This document shows positions 62,509-64,000 of a stretch of 64,000 bases of DNA, piece after piece. The position numbers and the translations under genes were made by a program. This stretch comes from Bremerella volcania (GTDB lineage Bacteria; Planctomycetota; Planctomycetia; Pirellulales; Pirellulaceae): positions 5,642,001-5,706,000 of the forward strand of contig NZ_CP036289.1 of NCBI RefSeq assembly GCF_007748115.1. Reading direction: 5' to 3'. The number at the start of each line of letters is the position of its first letter. The stretch's first letter is position 1. A model generated the notes under the pieces. It was given only the letters and a program-made list of their open reading frames with translations, ran no database searches and was not told the DNA's origin.

Positions 62509-62861
62509 GGCTTACAACCTCCGTCACAAGCGGACGTTCGCTTCTCTACATCGGACTGGACGACCGCTTCCAGACACTGAAAGAAACCATCCAAGCAGCC
62601 ACAAGCGAGCTTGTAATAGTTCGAAGTCCCTTCCCGCCGAGACTCGATGAGCCCGACTTCTTTCAGAACTGCCAAATGCTTGGAAACGGTCGACTGATCG
62701 CAACCAACGCTTTGAGTCAATTCCTGGACGCACATATCGCGCTGCCCCAGCAGATCGAGCATGAACAACCTGCTCGGGTGAGCCATCGCCTTGGCCACCT
62801 TCGCACGTGCCTCGTACTGCGGGGGTGATTTGGAAACGAGTTTTGCTAAGGATTCATTCAT
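62505..62861 (-). CDS. arsR: ArsR/SmtB-family repressor
   Basis: A 118-residue winged-helix metalloid sensor. The helix-turn-helix is CDQSTVSKHLAVLKEVGLI. Possible As(III) ligands include Cys44 and Cys54 near the recognition helix and Cys87, Cys89, Cys96 and C-terminal Cys112 and Cys116 (SACDGGCKP). It is the first gene of the operon, with a near-leaderless promoter and an overlapping palindrome, so it probably represses itself and the whole operon until arsenic is bound. Confidence 0.93.
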   Translation of the reverse strand: MNESLAKLVSKSPPQYEARAKVAKAMAHPSRLFMLDLLGQRDMCVQELTQSVGCDQSTVSKHLAVLKEVGLIESRREGTSNYYKLACGCLDGFFQCLEAVVQSDVEKRTSACDGGCKP

Positions 62862-63198
62862 GGCTTAATGGCAATATAGCCATATTCAATCGGACTGGCA
62901 ATGAGGGAAATCGACTGGCCGAGCAATTCATAGCTAAAAACTTGACTTTTGACGAAGAAATCGGGCTCAGGCACGTTCGCACGTGAGAAGATGCGAACAA
63001 TCGCTAGCTATCACATGCTTGAAGACCAGATTATCTCGCAGTTTCTTGAAGGAAAACAGGCCCCGATCGTCACGCAAAGATGAGAGCAGCCCATGAGAAT
63101 CTGCAACGAATATATCAAGTTTAACGACCGCCGGTGCCGATTATTCCCAGGAAGACGAATGACAATCGATCCGTGCGCGCTGCATCCCACTCAGAAAT
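62862..63198. other. Divergent region between arsR and the FliN-family gene
   Basis: Besides the ars promoter, this 337-base gap holds GTTCGCA/TGCGAAC at 62975-62998 (7-base arms, 10-base centre) overlapping CACGT/ACGTG. No -10/-35 pair for the rightward gene was placed. A 66-codon frame here is not convincing. Confidence 0.45.
62873..62901 (-). promoter_or_regulatory. arsR promoter with overlapping operator
   Basis: On the minus strand TTGCCA (62901-62896) and TATATT (62878-62873) are 17 bases apart. The palindrome AATAT-GGCT-ATATT (62873-62886) covers the -10 box. Transcription should start near 62866, leaving about five bases before the arsR ATG, so no ribosome-binding site fits. Confidence 0.65.
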
Positions 63199-64000
63199 AT
63201 GACTGCATTCAACATCGAAGCTCTTTCCGAAGTTATCGCAGCATGCGAAGCAACCGCAGTCGAGGCTTCGGACGCTTTTTCGAGGGCGTTTGATCAGAAG
63301 ATCCAACTCAAGTTGGGTGAGGGAGGCCCGCTGTCAACCGACTCGGACCTAACCGACTGGAAAGTCGGCGGACTGGCGATTGTCCTGAACGTTGAATCGG
63401 AGGCCGCGCTAGTCCTCATTTCTCAGGTCAGTGGAGTGCTACCGGAGTGGTATGCTTCCCCTGATCCCACTGGCGAAAGCAAGTTGGCAACGCTTGGCCA
63501 GGAACTCGGCATGACGCTCTTGCCAGAAGAGTTCATGGCCATGGAGTTCCAGGTTCAAGCCGTCGACGATCTGGCGGCTGCCTGTGAAAACGGAACGCCC
63601 GGCGACAGCCCAGCCAAGCTTTCATTGCAGTTGGAAATCGACGGCACGCCTCATGAAGCACTGATGGTATGGCCTTTGACCAGCCCTAGCAGCGTCTTCC
63701 AAGCCGTGACCGACACGCCGACCCTAGCGGCGGCAGAAGCCGATCAGGCTCAGGCTGAACCAGCCGCGGCGTCATCACCGAGTGCTCCCCAACCAAGTCC
63801 TATGCCAACGGCTGCTCGTCCGCGAATTTCTAGTTACAAAGAGTTGCCAAGCTTTAGTCGCAGTTTGCTGCAAATCGAAGTCCCGATCCGAGTAATTCTG
63901 GCCGCTAAAAAGATGAAAGTAAACGACATCGTCAACATTGGCGTGGGTACGATCATCCAATTCGACAAGTCCTGCGAAGATACGCTCGACGTAGAAATCG
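63199..64000 (+). CDS. FliM/FliN-family (SpoA-domain) protein, cut by the window end
   Basis: This open frame of at least 267 codons runs off the window. The C-terminal visible part (LLQIEVPIRVILAAKKMKVNDIVNIGVGTIIQFDK) is the start of a SpoA domain like that of FliN. The first 180 residues, with LTDWKVGGLAIVLNVE and a Glu-rich style, resemble a flagellar motor switch or type III secretion C-ring protein N-domain, followed by an Ala/Pro linker. It is longer than plain FliN. The ATG at 63199 has no clear ribosome-binding site. The true role needs the missing end. Confidence 0.75.
   Translation, partial: MTAFNIEALSEVIAACEATAVEASDAFSRAFDQKIQLKLGEGGPLSTDSDLTDWKVGGLAIVLNVESEAALVLISQVSGVLPEWYASPDPTGESKLATLGQELGMTLLPEEFMAMEFQVQAVDDLAAACENGTPGDSPAKLSLQLEIDGTPHEALMVWPLTSPSSVFQAVTDTPTLAAAEADQAQAEPAAASSPSAPQPSPMPTAARPRISSYKELPSFSRSLLQIEVPIRVILAAKKMKVNDIVNIGVGTIIQFDKSCEDTLDVEI

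Noticed and set aside
1-64000. CRISPR array, insertion sequence, prophage or integron
   Set aside because: I saw no regularly spaced direct repeats, transposase or integrase motifs, or terminal inverted repeats.

Overview
The window reads as chromosomal DNA of a planctomycete, most likely a Pirellulaceae member (Blastopirellula/Bremerella-like). This is inferred from gene content, not from a marker search. The indicators are EF-hand loops fused to secreted or membrane proteins, a 1410-residue five-haem cytochrome of PVC type, complex I subunits with extra soluble loops, a topoisomerase VI A subunit in a bacterium, and many conserved but unnamed proteins. I see no insertion sequence, prophage, CRISPR array or rRNA. 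There is one tRNA (Glu, TTC).

Layout. 1-3.2 kb: GCS2-family ligase, thiol-disulfide protein, TatD nuclease, small helical protein. 3.2-15.4 kb: a minus-strand complex I operon in transcription order nuoI-A-C-D-[hupE]-H-J-K-L-M-N. It lacks nuoB, nuoE, nuoF and nuoG, and a HupE/UreJ membrane protein is set into it. 15.4-18.7 kb: a divergent control region, csrA, tRNA-Glu with promoter and terminator, hemH with Fe-S-type cysteines, pcp and a PH-domain protein. 18.7-22.4 kb: flotillin-like floA, then a ketoglutarate semialdehyde dehydrogenase plus a FAH-fold dehydratase (end of a Weimberg-type sugar-acid route). 23-27.4 kb: a nucleotidyltransferase-HD protein, a sigma-70 factor whose leader is packed with palindromes, and a membrane protein joining an anti-sigma-like N-terminus to five periplasmic EF-hand loops.

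27.8-40.3 kb: a secretin-like protein without an evident pore domain, a 4HBT thioesterase, topoisomerase VI subunit A without subunit B, and an efflux locus (MarR regulator, oversized TolC, MacA-like adaptor with a C-terminal EF-hand pair, ATPase, permease). 40.8-46.4 kb: coiled-coil membrane protein, rhomboid protease, SUMF1-like protein lacking the FGE cysteines, aldo/keto reductase and a GlpA-like flavoprotein. 46.7-55.8 kb: five-haem cytochrome/propeller protein, arginine decarboxylase, two uncharacterised proteins and YjbQ. 56.4-60.9 kb: secreted nuclease/phosphatase and FAD-oxidoreductase pair, a GT2 glycosyltransferase behind three tandem stem-loops, and a GlsB-type membrane protein. 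60.9-62.9 kb: a compact arsenic operon arsR-aqpS-arsC-arsI with a recognisable promoter/operator and terminator. 63.2 kb to the end: a FliN/FliM-family gene cut by the window edge.

The best candidates for something new are the EF-hand/anti-sigma-like protein next to the sigma factor with its nested palindromes, the efflux system with an EF-hand adaptor and giant TolC, the HupE gene inside the complex I operon, the orphan topoisomerase VI A subunit, and the structured leader of the glycosyltransferase gene. Functions come from motif reading only; no database search was run.
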